Below, one piece after another: positions 10,550 to 21,234 of a stretch of DNA of 64,000 bases. Location of the stretch: NCBI GenBank assembly GCA_022570795.1, contig JAKUDP010000011.1, positions 620,001 through 684,000 on the forward strand. The letters run 5' to 3'. Source of the stretch: Sphaerulina vaccinii. Its lineage: Eukaryota > Ascomycota > Dothideomycetes > Mycosphaerellales > Mycosphaerellaceae. The translations under genes and the position numbers were made by a program. The notes under the pieces are model-generated. The model was not told where the DNA came from. It saw nothing but the letters and a program-made list of their open reading frames with translations, and did no database searches. How positions within the stretch are numbered: position 1 is the stretch's first letter; every line of letters begins with the position of its first letter.

Positions 10550-11996
10550 TCATGAGGCAACCCTCCACCAATAAGCCGCCAAGATAGGAGCCAAACAAGC
10601 CATCGCTGTGCCAACAGATTTGACAGTCTTACTACTGTTCAAGCACGTATCCTTGACATCTTCGTAGAGATTAACATATGCATTCTCGCTTCGAGGCTTC
10701 TTCTTCTTCTCAGCGATTGGGTCTTCTTGCGACACCGGTGCGTAGCTCTGTCGCACGATTTCGTTGCACTCGAATTGAGATAGGACTCGGATTGTTTTTG
10801 TGGAAGGGATGATTTGGAGGGCGAAGGGTACTTCGTCTGCTGAGTCGGGGACGATGGATGAGGCAGGACTTTCGAGCTGGGGAGATGTCTATGTTAGCAA
10901 ATCTTCAAGACAGGAGATTGTTTATTGCCCTTACGAATGACAAACTAGCTTTCAATCTCATCTTCTTCTGCATAGTGCCCCACTCATCTCTCAATCTCTG
11001 CGGATCATGATCGTAGGGCGAGCGTACGCGCTCCATTATCTCAATAGCCAGTTCCATCAGGCGTTTAATCTCTAGCGCCCAGGAAAGGATAACAACATCG
11101 CGAAGTGTCACGAGTTGACGAAGGAGCGCTTCAGCTGCGAGCCAGTAGCTGTTCGCGATTTCTTGAGATTCTAGGCCTTCCGCTGTTCGAAGTTGAGCCA
11201 AGAGGAGGTAGTAGACGTATCGTTCATAATCATCCAGAGGAGACGGGAGACCCTGTTCAGCTGCGAGATCTTCCTTCGGTATTGACATGATCTCGTCTCC
11301 GGTCGTGGGAATGGAGTGCATGATCTGGCGGGTATGAGCAGGGAAATGAAGGCCCGTGAGACGGTTAAGGAGTTCTGCTATGAGATGTCTGCGTGTATCG
11401 CTCAGTTCTTGTTCTTGTTTCGTCGATGAGTCTCCCTTTGCTAAGTGTATGCAGCCTGGACAATAGCATTGGAATCCGTACTGATTCCTCAGCAGGACCG
11501 AGCGTTCTTTCGCAGTGCAGAGTTCGTGCATTTGGCTGTTATACGATATGCATATCTCTTCGCCTGGGAGGATATCTCTTTCTGCGATGATTTGGGCGAC
11601 GTCCCCTAAGCAGCATTCGTCGTGGTGAGAGGTTGCGTTCGGTATGCAGGAGTGATTGATTCTGCAGATGGTGGGATGTAACCAGGTGGAAGTTCCATCT
11701 CCAAAGGCATTCGATTTCATGATCTGCGTGAGACGAGGTTCATCGGCGGGTCGAGAGGATGCAGAGAGGGCGAGGACTTGTTCTCGTTCCTCTTCGAGGA
11801 GGAGGGAATAGGCATCTTCGAGGTCGTGTTGCGTATATGCTTCGCCAGATTTCGCCACTTCCATCAAGCGTCCTTCTTGAACGATCACCTCTCCTGGCCG
11901 TATCGATCGGGTTGCGAAGACACCTTGACCTTTGAACTCCGTTTCCAAGATTTCGTACATCGTGCCGGCGTCGCTGGTATCGCTCGAATCGTCCAT
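10550..11996 (-). CDS. SET-domain protein (putative lysine methyltransferase)
   Basis: Exon 1 is 11996-10935 and exon 2 is 10876-10550, joined across a 58-bp intron (GTAAGG, branch TGCTAAC, CCCCAG), giving 462 aa. The SET domain spans roughly residues 10-170: the start FKGQGVFATRSIRPGEVI, the cofactor-pocket motif INHSCIPNA, and GEEICISY near its end, followed by a Cys-rich post-SET-like CYCPGC. This set is typical of fungal SMYD/SET5-like protein methyltransferases, which use S-adenosylmethionine. The C-terminal half is helical. The last residues (AMACLAPILAAYWWRV) are mildly hydrophobic. The methylated target is not predictable. Without the intron the frame ends early at residue ~363. Confidence 0.8.
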
Positions 11997-12789
11997 CTCG
12001 TTATGTTCGTCTGTGCTGTATGTTTGAGCTGAAGTAGTGTATATCAGATGTCAAAATAGCTGGAAGGACGACGTATGAAATATCTCCAAGATGAGATGTT
12101 GTGCATCAAATGGCTCGCGAAGGACACTAGGAGTGAGTACCGAAGATCTAGAGCACTCCATATTTCTGTTATGGAGAGCATTGCTTTCACCAAGACTTAC
12201 CAAGAGTCAGGAGAAATTGTGAAGAGCCAGCATGGTTCGCAGACCGCAAGGCATGCTGGTAGTCTGTTCTCATACAGTTGTCAGATGGTATAGAAGTGTA
12301 AGATGGTGTCCGATCCATCGTAGTCGCATGCAGGGTTGTCCCGGCTAATCCCACTAGACTGCCAAGAGGACGATGAGGTCGACTTCACCTTCCTGTTTCT
12401 CCCACTCCAGTCTCATCAGCATCGCTCTTTACAATCGCCGTCAGAGAAGCTGATTGTCTAGGCTGTCATTGGCAGGTCTAGCTCAAAGATGGCACAACTC
12501 GTTTCACCCCAGAGCTGTTCCCACAGGATCAGCACCCCGACCTGGCAGCGTCAGTCTGTTGGGAGGCATAGACCCTTGTGTACTGAGACGAGCAGTCACT
12601 GTCCTGCTGACCTTCCTCTCGGTGACTCGAAGAAGGAGCCCATCTTGTAGCAGGTACAACGATGGCTCATAGTTGAAGTTGCCCGAACGCCTCCGAGAAG
12701 GATTCATTGATCAGCTTGCCATACCACTCTTATAACATTCAAGTTCACATAACAGCTCAGATCTCCGCATACAGCCACAAGACAACAAC
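11997..12789. other. Divergent intergenic region between SET and P450 genes
   Basis: About 790 bp shared by two divergent genes. No further gene, tRNA or clear repeat was recognised. Confidence 0.4.
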
Positions 12790-14966
12790 ATGTCAATCTA
12801 CGAGAGTAAAGGTGCCGCAATACTTTACGCCAGCACGCTACCTGTCTTACTGGCCATAGCACTACAATTGTAAGAAAAGTGGCAGGCTAATGGCATCCTC
12901 CAGCATCTCCTTGAGCTTTAGCCTGCTAAGGCGACAAGCTCAGAGACAGACCTGCTGAAACGGAGTTGCGCTTTTCAGAGATACTTGCTTACCTTCCACG
13001 TTTAGGTGGCCATTCAGTACGCTCAGACTATGCACGCAGACCATCATCGTCCTTCTGGTCATACTATACCTCTACATCACATTCAAGATCGCCTCTGCCA
13101 TCTACCGGCACTCCCGCAACCCACTCCGTTTACTCCCTCAATCACCAGACCAATCCTTCCTTCTGGGCCACGCTCGCGCCACTTGGCGAGAACCCAAAGG
13201 GTAAGCAAAATAGCAGGCAAAGGGCATGCCCTCCCTTCAGTGTCTCATCCACTCAGGCCTTAAGCTTGAGAACAGACACTGATAAGACATCCTGCATTCT
13301 CAGAGCTATTTGCTAACCCTTCTACCTACTACTTTTAGGTCCTGCTTTCTCCACTGGGCCAACACGATTAAGAACAATGGCCTGGTGTATTATGCCGGCT
13401 TCTTTGGGGGTCCTCACGTCTTTCTTACAACTCCAGAAGCTATCCGGGAAGTCCTCATTAATCATCCCTACGACTATGTCAAACCCGAACTAGGTCGAAA
13501 ATTCTTGGAGCAGACTCTAGGCACAGGGTTGCTTGTAGCCGAAGGCAATGAACACAAATTGCAAAGGAAAAGCGTCACGCCAGCTTTCTCAGGAAAACAT
13601 GTTCGAGATCTGGTGCCGGTGTTCTGGAAGAAAGCTACCGAACTTACCAGTGTCCTGGGCTCACAACTTAGCAATGGAGAAGGTGTTGTCGAACTGAATG
13701 GCTTTGCCTCTCGAGCAACACTCGACATCATCTGCTCCGCCACATTAGGCCTCGACTTCGATTCTCTACGCGACTCAGACAACGAGCTCGCGTTGCAGTA
13801 CAGACGTGTCTTTGGCGACAATGCAGACGCTCGGATATGGATCCTCTTCGATTTCCTAGGCACTATGCCACCGATTTGGCTTGCAAGATGGACGCCATAC
13901 TTTACGAAGTTTCGAGAAGCGGCTGAAGGCAGATATCAGTTGAGACCGCTTTGTAGGAGACTTGTTGAGAGGAAACGGGAAGAGATGAAGGAAGGAGATA
14001 AAGATATATTGTCAGTACTGATACGCTCCGGAGAGTTCACAGACGATGGACTTGTTGATCAGTTGTTGACATTTCTGGCTGCTGGGTAAGTCATCCTTCT
14101 TCCCTCTCCACCTCGGATCTCCGGATGTCTCACGCAGTTCGAGCCCGCTACGGTGACCAGCTTACAGAGAGTCATGATTGAGCTTCTTCGCCCTCTCGGA
14201 GACACTTGCTTCCTTCACGTTTTCACTAACAAGTTGCTCATAGCCACGAAACTACGTCTTCCGCTTTCGCCTTCACAATGTACCTGCTCGCCACTCACCC
14301 AGTCCAGCAGAACCTCCTCCGAGCCGAACTGAAGTCCCACTACAAGACAACAGCGCCCGCCCGGGTCAACTCCACCGATCTCGACTCACTCCCCTATCTC
14401 GACGCCGTGATAAATGAACAACTCCGTCTCTACCCGTCAGCTCCAATTCTTCCTCGTGTCGCCATCCGCGATACGGATATCCTTGGTAAGCAGCCCCATC
14501 TCCGAATGTCTCACTTAGCTTGAGCCTTCTGTGGCGCTGAGCTCGAGGACAGACACTAATCAGACAGCCTGCGCTTTCAGAGATACTTGCTTACCATCTA
14601 CTTTCCTTAGGCACTCCGATCCCGAAAGACCAATTCGTCCTCCTATGTCCTTGGGCCATCAACCGCTGTAAACTTCTATGGGGCGACGACGCAGAAGTCT
14701 TTCGGCCCGAGCGTTGGGAGGAGGAGGACACTGCTGAATTGAGGAGAGATATGAAGTTTCTGACTTTCCTTCATGGACCTCGCGGTTGTATTGGACAGGT
14801 TTTCTCGAGATTGGAGCAGAAATGTTTGGTTGCTGCTATGGTTTTGAAGTTTGAGATTTCTATGGCTGATGAGGAGGAAGAGGAAGAGATTGTGCCGAGG
14901 GGATCCATGACTGTTAAGCCTATGAATAAGGAGGGAGAGTTCAAGGTTAAGTTGAGGGAGTTGTGA
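12790..14966 (+). CDS. Cytochrome P450 monooxygenase, five exons
   Basis: Exons 12790-12869, 13006-13200, 13339-14085, 14244-14485 and 14611-14966 give 539 aa; all phases agree. An N-terminal hydrophobic anchor (TIIVLLVILYLYITFKIASA) targets the ER membrane. Landmarks are AGHETTS (I-helix oxygen-activating threonine), NEQLRLYP (ExxR), FRPERW, and the haem loop FLHGPRGCIG with the ligand Cys near residue 480. The overall pattern suggests a CYP52/CYP4-like or fungal xenobiotic-type P450. The substrate is unknown, and no biosynthetic backbone gene lies nearby. The four introns are 125-158 bp, clearly longer than others in the window, and resemble each other (see their entries). Confidence 0.9.
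12870..13005 (+). repeat. P450 intron 1, introner-like
   Basis: A 136-bp intron. Its 5' part (GTAAG.AAA.T.GCAGGC.AA.GGCAT) matches intron 2. Its 3' part (TTTCAGAGATACTTGCTTACC followed by a pyrimidine stretch and TTTAG) matches introns 2 and 4. Confidence 0.7.
13201..13338 (+). repeat. P450 intron 2, introner-like
   Basis: A 138-bp intron. It shares the 5' block with intron 1, and ACAGACACTGATAAGACA plus TCTCAGAGCTATTTGCTAAC with intron 4. TGCTAAC is the likely branch site. Confidence 0.7.
14086..14243 (+). repeat. P450 intron 3, introner-like (most diverged)
   Basis: A 158-bp intron. The block ATCTCCGGATGTCTCAC near its 5' end matches ATCTCCGAATGTCTCAC in intron 4, and TCTCGGAGACACTTGCTTCC resembles the shared 3' block. 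Confidence 0.6.
14486..14610 (+). repeat. P450 intron 4, introner-like
   Basis: A 125-bp intron. It carries both the 5' block shared with intron 3 and the 3' block (GACAGACACTAATCAGACAG, CTTTCAGAGATACTTGCTTA) shared with introns 1 and 2, so it links the four introns into one family. Confidence 0.7.
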
Positions 14967-15157
14967 AGCTGGACGCGAAGGGAGCATCTCTACTTTGGTC
15001 GTGTATAATTGATTTGCTTGTTGCCTGCTTCCCTGTCAGACTGTATTTACCACACCACTCAAAGCTGGCTCGAGCTGCTAATTGTACGGCAGCCCAATGT
15101 GGAGAGAGCCGCGTTTTGTAGCAGGCATCAAAGTGGCAAAACAGCGAAAAGGAATGA

Positions 15158-15231
15158 CCCTCAACGCGGACTCGAACCGCGAGCCTCAGGATTTGCAGTC
15201 CTGCGCTCTACCATAATTGAGCTACCGAGGG
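15158..15231 (-). tRNA. tRNA-Cys (GCA)
   Basis: A 74-nt cloverleaf on the minus strand. The acceptor CCCTCGG pairs with TTGAGGG (two G-U pairs), the D-stem is GCTC/GAGC, the anticodon stem is CAGGA/TCCTG with loop CTGCAAA, and the T-arm is CGCGG-TTCGAGT-CCGCG. The anticodon GCA lies at plus positions 15194-15196. No intron. Confidence 0.95.
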
Positions 15232-15234
15232 TGT

Positions 15235-15315
15235 GTCGTAGTCCTGGGCGGGACTGAACCACCTACCCCCAATTCATCACATGGCGCTCTCCCATATGAG
15301 CTACAGAGCTACGAC
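15235..15315 (-). ncRNA. tRNA-like element or tRNA pseudogene with extended terminal stem
   Basis: It lies 3 bp from the tRNA-Cys on the same strand. It has an intact D-arm (GCTC/GAGC around ATATGGGA) and T-arm (GGTGG-TTCAGTC-CCGCC) at normal tRNA spacing, plus a 7-bp acceptor with one mismatch (AGCTCTG/CAGGACT). The anticodon stem (CCATG/TTGGG) hardly pairs and the loop lacks U33, so it is not a functional canonical tRNA. The acceptor is prolonged outward by five perfect pairs (GTCGT/ACGAC). It is either a decayed tRNA or a tRNA-like RNA. Confidence 0.6.
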
Positions 15316-18300
15316 GAGGGAGTAGAGAGTTGGGGCGTATATGATGGTGCCATGGTGAGTCACTTATGGAGAGTACATGTGGGATATGGGAAGCTTTCTT
15401 GGCGGTACCAGTATCGGTAGAGTAGGTGGGTCAATTCACTGACACATGAGATGCTTTCTTGGCATTATCAAGGACAAAGACTATAGGACGACATCTCGGG
15501 AGTGTACATGGAAAGGATCTTGGTAAGTAGAGGCAGGTCGTAATAGTGTATTGACTGAGCTACAGAAGGCAATATAATAATCTGCTCTCCCTCACGTCTG
15601 TTTCTCTCTCCTTCCATCACAAATCCCGCTAATACACGCTGGCCTCTGTTATCAAGGCAACAAGCTTATCCAAGAGGCCAACCTCCATATGTGGCTATCT
15701 GTCGAACGTGCAGTCCTCTTCGTTCCCGAAGTATCATACGCCACGAGCCCTAGACGCGTACCACGATTCACAACGCGCAAATGCTGCAAGACCACTCCCA
15801 AAACGGAAGTGGAAGGTCTTGGTTCACTCGCCAATTGGCTGGTGCATTCTCAGCACCTAGAGCGTTCAGAGCAGGTGCTTTGATGGTAGTGCCGGTCGCA
15901 GGAGCTTGATGAAGTGCAAATTGATCTTGGACTTGATCATGCGATGGCACGAGAAGCAGGACGTTTCTGATTCGCTTCTTGTCGGCATCTTCTAATCTTG
16001 TGTAAAAGCAGCTGTGTGAATGACGTTCCGATGTTGGCACTGTGACCCACTCCGAGACGGCAGCATGATAATGAGGACTGTAGTACTCGCAGCCGGACAG
16101 CAGGCGGGAATATATTGGTGGCGGATTTGTCGTTGATTTGGTGCTGGCTCCGGGAATCCTTGACAGAGTAGTCTCCACGAACAAGGAACATTGTAGTTGT
16201 CCCAAATCTTCTCACACAACTCTAGGATAGAACGAGCTCTGTCCACCAGAACATATTATGGACCCACTGCTCCACGAGAGTAGCTTGTAGCTCTGGAGGT
16301 ACCAACGAGGCCTAGGGCCGGTGTCATTGTGGTTTTAGCCGCGATGAAATGGCTTGCAGGACAAGAGGAGTAGTGTATAGTGGTAATCGAATGCCGTTGC
16401 GTATACAGGTGTCCGAACAGCAGACGTGAACATGCTTGTGTCGTGAGTACTGCTTGGCTGCTCGGAAGCCAAAACGGTTAACATGAAGAATGAAGTTGCG
16501 AAGCGATCAGGTCTCAGTCCTGTGGAAAGGCGCAACAGTGAAGCGGTTGAGCCAGACAGGCATTCGCAGAGATCATCGACACCCTCTTGATTGGTGTCCA
16601 CTCCATCATCACAAAGCCGAGATGGAAGACCTGCTTATTGTTGAACGCATGATCTGATCGTTGGTTGGAGCTGCGGTGCCGGAAGGACGCTTCTGCCCGA
16701 GTCCTGGAGGACACCAGAGACGAAGGTGTGTAAGAGTTGCCACTGGACTGAGCCGATGATGCACACCACTCAGGACAGCCGCCCATCTGATGTTGTTTTG
16801 CATCTCGATCGCAATGTTTTGGCGAGATGGAATAGTATAGCTTGAAGCATGTTTGAGAGACTTGTTGACGCCGTACGTGTTCAGTATAGCGGGATCGAAG
16901 AGCGTTATATGTGTCGTGAGGTGATGTGTATTATCAAAGTCGAAGTCGAAGGATGTTGTATGCTGTGTGTTGTTGTGTATATCTTGTCGAAACGAAAGAG
17001 GATGAAGACATCGAGCAGCTCGTATACATGATCTTGTGCTGGATGCCGGACGAGAGCCTCCACTGGCAACAGCTCACAGCAGGCTTCTGATAAGAGCTAT
17101 GAGAGTGTCGTATAGTCGAGCGTCTTCGCGGAGAAGGTCTTATGAGACGTGTCGCTGTGGCTTTTGATATGGGCGCACATGGTCGGAGACCTTGTCGAAG
17201 TCCAGCAGCCACAGAGGCGATGTCTCTGTTAATCGACAAGCCGACCAGCGATGCTAGGAAGATCGTAGTGTGGACTCCAGGATGATAACGTCGCCGAGAC
17301 GTCTTGCTGAATCCAGGATCTTCGCTGTCACCGTGTACTACCAGACCAGTCGACGAGCAAAACAATGAGAAGTTCCGCGCTGACAGCAATGGGCTTCCTC
17401 TGCAGCCACTCCACCATGAGGGAGCGGGAATGAGCAGAGTATGGTATAGCTTGAATCGTGCTCCGAAGAACTTGTATGCAAATATGTGATTTCGTATAGC
17501 GTGGTCGGAAAGCGTTGTCTATTATCGAAGTCACTGGTCGTCGCAAGCAGGCGAAGAAAGAGTCCGATGTGAGCAGCCGTTTCGCCACGCAATGTTCGAC
17601 GATCGCAGTTCGAGTGTACTTGACGTTGATGACCAAGGATCCCGCCGTAAATCCATGATTCTGCCACGATCATGCTACTTGGATCCAGTGGTGAACTTGC
17701 GAAGAGGTGGAACTGTTGGCGATTATGGTTCTTGTGCATTGAGATAGATGCTCAGTGAATGACGTGTTGAATATGGCTGACCAGGAGGAGACCAGTCGAT
17801 GAAATGCCTGAAGGAGACAAGTATAGTCGTTGTAGCGTAACGACAGAGACCAAGGAACTTGTATTGCTGTGGTGGGCTTCGCTGAAGGGTGGCTGATCTT
17901 GAGGGAAAGGCTCCAGACCAGATTGATTTGAACTGTGGGCCAGGCAAGAGACAGCAAAGCAGTATGTTGTTTTGCCGAGTGTTGTGGTATATTGAAGTTC
18001 GTGTGGTATATATTATTCTCGACTGTGTTGTGGTGTGGTATATTGTTGTTGGATTTCAGTCGACCGTCATTGGACCAGCAGAAGCAGCAAGGACAAGCCG
18101 TATGGCCGTCGTTCATGTGCTGATTGACGTGCATTCTGGGCAAGCGTGACTCTTGGGCTCGTCATTGTGAGCGGTATTCTTGTGTATAATCAAAGTCGAA
18201 GTCGAAGAAAGTTGTGTATAGCAAGCCGCCATCGACACCGAGTAAAAGGTTGGCTTCTGGTGGTGGCGCAGACAGATGCCCGCCTGGGCCAGCGTGTCAC

Positions 18301-19180
18301 TTTCCCAGCTCATCTGCGAAAAACGCTGCGTCTGCTTTGCTTTGCCGATCACCTCGAGCAACTTGAGCGGGATGCGTGCGTGCTCGCAGTGGCCACCGAA
18401 CTTGCGAAGAGCCCGAAGGGGATAGCGCTGCCCATTACAAATCTGCTCGTGCCTGCGCAACGTCGCTGTGCTCGGTAGTGGAGCATCGTATCTCCTGCAG
18501 ACATAACGCCTCTCGTGTACGTGCCGAATGTGTTCCTCTGCCGATATGAGCGACTTCGAGGCCAGGTTGAAGGATAATGTTGCATATATCCAATGTCGAA
18601 GATGCGGTGTATAGTTTTGCAAACTCAAGACCAGAAGCAGATAATGTCGAATGCGGTACTGCGATCACATTCTAATGCTGAATTGACCTCGCAAAGGACT
18701 TCTTCTGATTTCTTCTTCGAGTGTCGAAGATGTGGGTCAAAGTCGTCGGCGATCTCCATGATGATAGGCTGCAAGTCGTCCGATCTTGGAAGCGATTCGT
18801 GTGCGTAGACGATATAGCTGACACCTTCTCCTGCTTTGACTGTGAATGATACGGGCGAGTATAGTATGTAGGGCTCGCTATGAAGTACCAGTCCAGAGTG
18901 CGGTGTGGTGGTGGTCGCTTTGGCCATGAACTTGATGGTGATGACCTCGCAGCAGAGTGGATGAAGACCTGCACAATGTGTATAATGTTCTCGAAGATCT
19001 TCGCAATGGGGTGAGTGTTTTTGCTGATGTTGTAGTTATTGTCTTCGAGCCACGATCTTGGAGAAGAAGTCTCTGAGTAAACTTGAGCTTGATCGTGAAC
19101 CCAGGGAAAAAGACAGCATAGGACTGATATCCATGTGGTTAATGAGGGTGTTGTAGTATATTGATGTTGAATGATACTCA
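15316..19180 (-). pseudogene. Gene-poor region with decayed C2H2 zinc-finger-like frames
   Basis: No intact gene spans this 3.9 kb. On the minus strand, several broken frames show zinc-finger signatures. At 18113-18628, EEHIRHVHERRYVC is followed by RRYDAPLPSTATLRRHEQIC, a C2HC finger in which one Cys reads Tyr. At 18080-18180, HACPEC and then, after a frameshift, HVNQHMNDGH and TACPCCFC. Another remnant at about 15990-16110 has cysteine/histidine spacing but stops and shifts. Degenerate repeats (variants of TATTATCGAAGTCGAAG near 16930, 17518 and 18183; GTATAGCTTGAA near 16833 and 17441) suggest old internal duplications. I read it as eroded copies of a zinc-finger gene; the family is uncertain. 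Confidence 0.4.
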
Positions 19181-19708
19181 ACTTCAGTACGAAAAGGCCC
19201 CGTCTATATCGATCGATCAGTTTGCTTTATGTAGCTCGGTCATGTTGGCGACCCTTAGCTCGCTGAGAAGCAAAGTATTCTTATGCAGCTTGCGGGCTTG
19301 CCTTGAGGTAATATGCACGCTGCCGCTTTTCTCGGCAGTGCTCTGCATGGGTCGGTGATTGTGTCCTGCAGATTGTCAGCTGGCGCGAATCAAGCAAAGA
19401 CACGATCTCCGAAGTGCGCGTCGCAATAGCAAATTGCTGCAGCCATGGCGTGGTGTCCGTTACCCTACGGAGATACATGCCCAATGCTGTCTCTGATTCG
19501 GCTCTTCTTTGGTTTAGTGCCAGGTCTACGCCGAAGTGGCATGGTCACTTCTGCGGGAGGTGGCGAAGGGCTGGGAAGTAACAAGGAGAGCACTGCAATT
19601 TCGATTAGTCCTAACTGTGAATCGGCCAGAATGCAGGAGTATCTCTGATCGACGTAGTGCTGGATCTGCCCACAGCACCTCAGTTTGCCCACACCCACGG
19701 GGAGAACA
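19181..19708. other. Intergenic, 3' flank of ERG19
   Basis: About 530 bp with short frames only. No recognisable feature. Confidence 0.4.
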
Positions 19709-21037
19709 CTATACCAAGTGCTCATCAGTCTTGCGTGGACCATCCCCTACACTTGTCAGGATAACCCTCGATGTGCCGTTCTTCAACTTCTCCGCAGCCA
19801 CCTCAGAGCCCTCTGGTAGCGCTCCCGCCTGTATCTTCTGCCCTCTTGCACCTTCCCAGCCAGTTTTTTCACCCACAATGCTCTTGAATGCGCCTGCCAC
19901 GATCTCTTCGTGCTCTGCCAGATAGTAGACTACAGCGTTCGGACCAGCATCGAATGTGTATGCGCAATACTGCTTCCCTTCTGGGTGAGTAGCATTGACG
20001 TACTCGCATATCCTTACAGCAGCTCGGCTCGTATCGTTCATGTAAAAGATAGGCGGATCGGTATCGAGACAGGTTGCGTGGAAGTTGTTAGAGTCTTTCG
20101 TTGTCAGCTTCGCGAAGCTTTCGAAGTCCCTGCTGTGGATAGCCTTCTCCATGGCCTTCATCCTCTTTGGCACCACTTCATCTGCTCGGTGCTGGAACAG
20201 CGCTGAGGTAGCGACTGTCTGTTGCATGCCAGCTGTTGAGCTGACGTCCTTTTTCTCTGCACTTGCTACAAGGATGAGAGCACGCATCTCAGGCCAGTGG
20301 GAGGCTGGAGATACTTCGTACGCGAAGCTGTCACTTCCGTCTGCCTCTTCTCCTTTCTGCCAGGCCACATATCCTCCCATCAAGCTGCGACATGCTGAGC
20401 CTGAGCCTTGTCTGGCGATTCGAGAGAGGTCGGTGGGCGTTGTAGGCAGTTCGTACAGATTGGCAATGGCTCGGACGAGAGCAGCGAAGCCAGCAGCAGA
20501 AGACGCCAGACCAGCAGCAGTAGGGAAGTTGTTCTCGCTGACAATCTTCAGCTTGAGCTGTGAGAGCTTAGGTAGAGATGAGTCGGTGTCTTCGACCTGT
20601 TTTCGCAATGATCGCAGTTCACGTAGACATGCTTGCGTTCTCGCTCCAGAGATGTCCTGGTCTGATTTGTTCAATGTAAGGCTGTGCTCGGAGAAAGACG
20701 AGCTGCAGGCGGCGGTCGTGTGCGTTCGTAGATCGTCTTGCGAGAGGGTGACTGAGATGGAGCCATTGGTCGGGAGGTTGAGCTGGAATCTCGTGAGTAT
20801 CTCTGTTTCTCTGATCGATACTTGCAGCTGGCTGGCTGGCATGACTTCTGGCAGCTCAGTCGTCAAGCGGCATTGGAGAAGCATACTTTGGTATCTCGTT
20901 TTCCCCAGTATCTGCGGGAGGAGTCAGTCAATTTGTTTCATGGTATTGTTCGTAGAGAAATAAGAAACGACATACTTGATCACGGCGATATTCACAGGCG
21001 CAAAGGTCGATGCACGGTATATCGTCTCTGAAGCCAT
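19709..21037 (-). CDS. ERG19: Mevalonate diphosphate decarboxylase
   Basis: Exons on the minus strand are 21037-20976, 20911-20887 and 20782-19709, giving 386 aa, the usual length. The enzyme converts mevalonate 5-diphosphate to isopentenyl diphosphate with ATP, the last step of the cytosolic mevalonate pathway feeding ergosterol. Visible family marks are FAPVNIAVIKYWGKRDTK at the N-terminus, LNLPTNGSISVTLSQDDLRT, the glycine/serine-rich ATP loop FPTAAGLASSAAGFAAL, GSGSACRSLMGGYVAW, and TFDAGPNAVVYY with the catalytic Asp near residue 305. Exon 2 is only 25 nt and completes the YWGKRDTK motif. A minus-strand frame running through intron 2 without a stop gives a misleading longer ORF (to 20884) that lacks the true N-terminus. 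Confidence 0.95.
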
Positions 21038-21234
21038 GATCGCGTGGAATGTGTCTCACTGTGGTAGAAGAGTGGCTTGGTAGTTATTGTTTGGGAGAAA
21101 TGGTTCGAGGAGCAGCTCTAGCTTACCGTGGTTGCATGCAGGTCTAAACTCTATGTGACATCCTTGTCAGTGATGATGATCTCGGACTTTTTGATCCAGA
21201 TCCTACTCCAATACATCCAACTTCAATTAACAAG
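21038..21234. promoter_or_regulatory. Short bidirectional promoter ERG19/CYT2
   Basis: Only 197 bp separate two divergent start codons, so both promoters must overlap here. No specific element was identified. Confidence 0.5.

Noticed and set aside
12790..14966. Secondary-metabolite cluster around the P450
   Set aside because: There is no polyketide synthase, NRPS, terpene cyclase or cluster regulator nearby; neighbours are housekeeping genes.
15316..19180. Intact DNA transposon or retroelement
   Set aside because: No transposase, reverse transcriptase, terminal inverted repeat or LTR could be recognised; only zinc-finger-like fragments and loose repeats.
20085..20963. 292-codon plus-strand frame
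   Set aside because: It is antisense to ERG19, whose motifs are certain.
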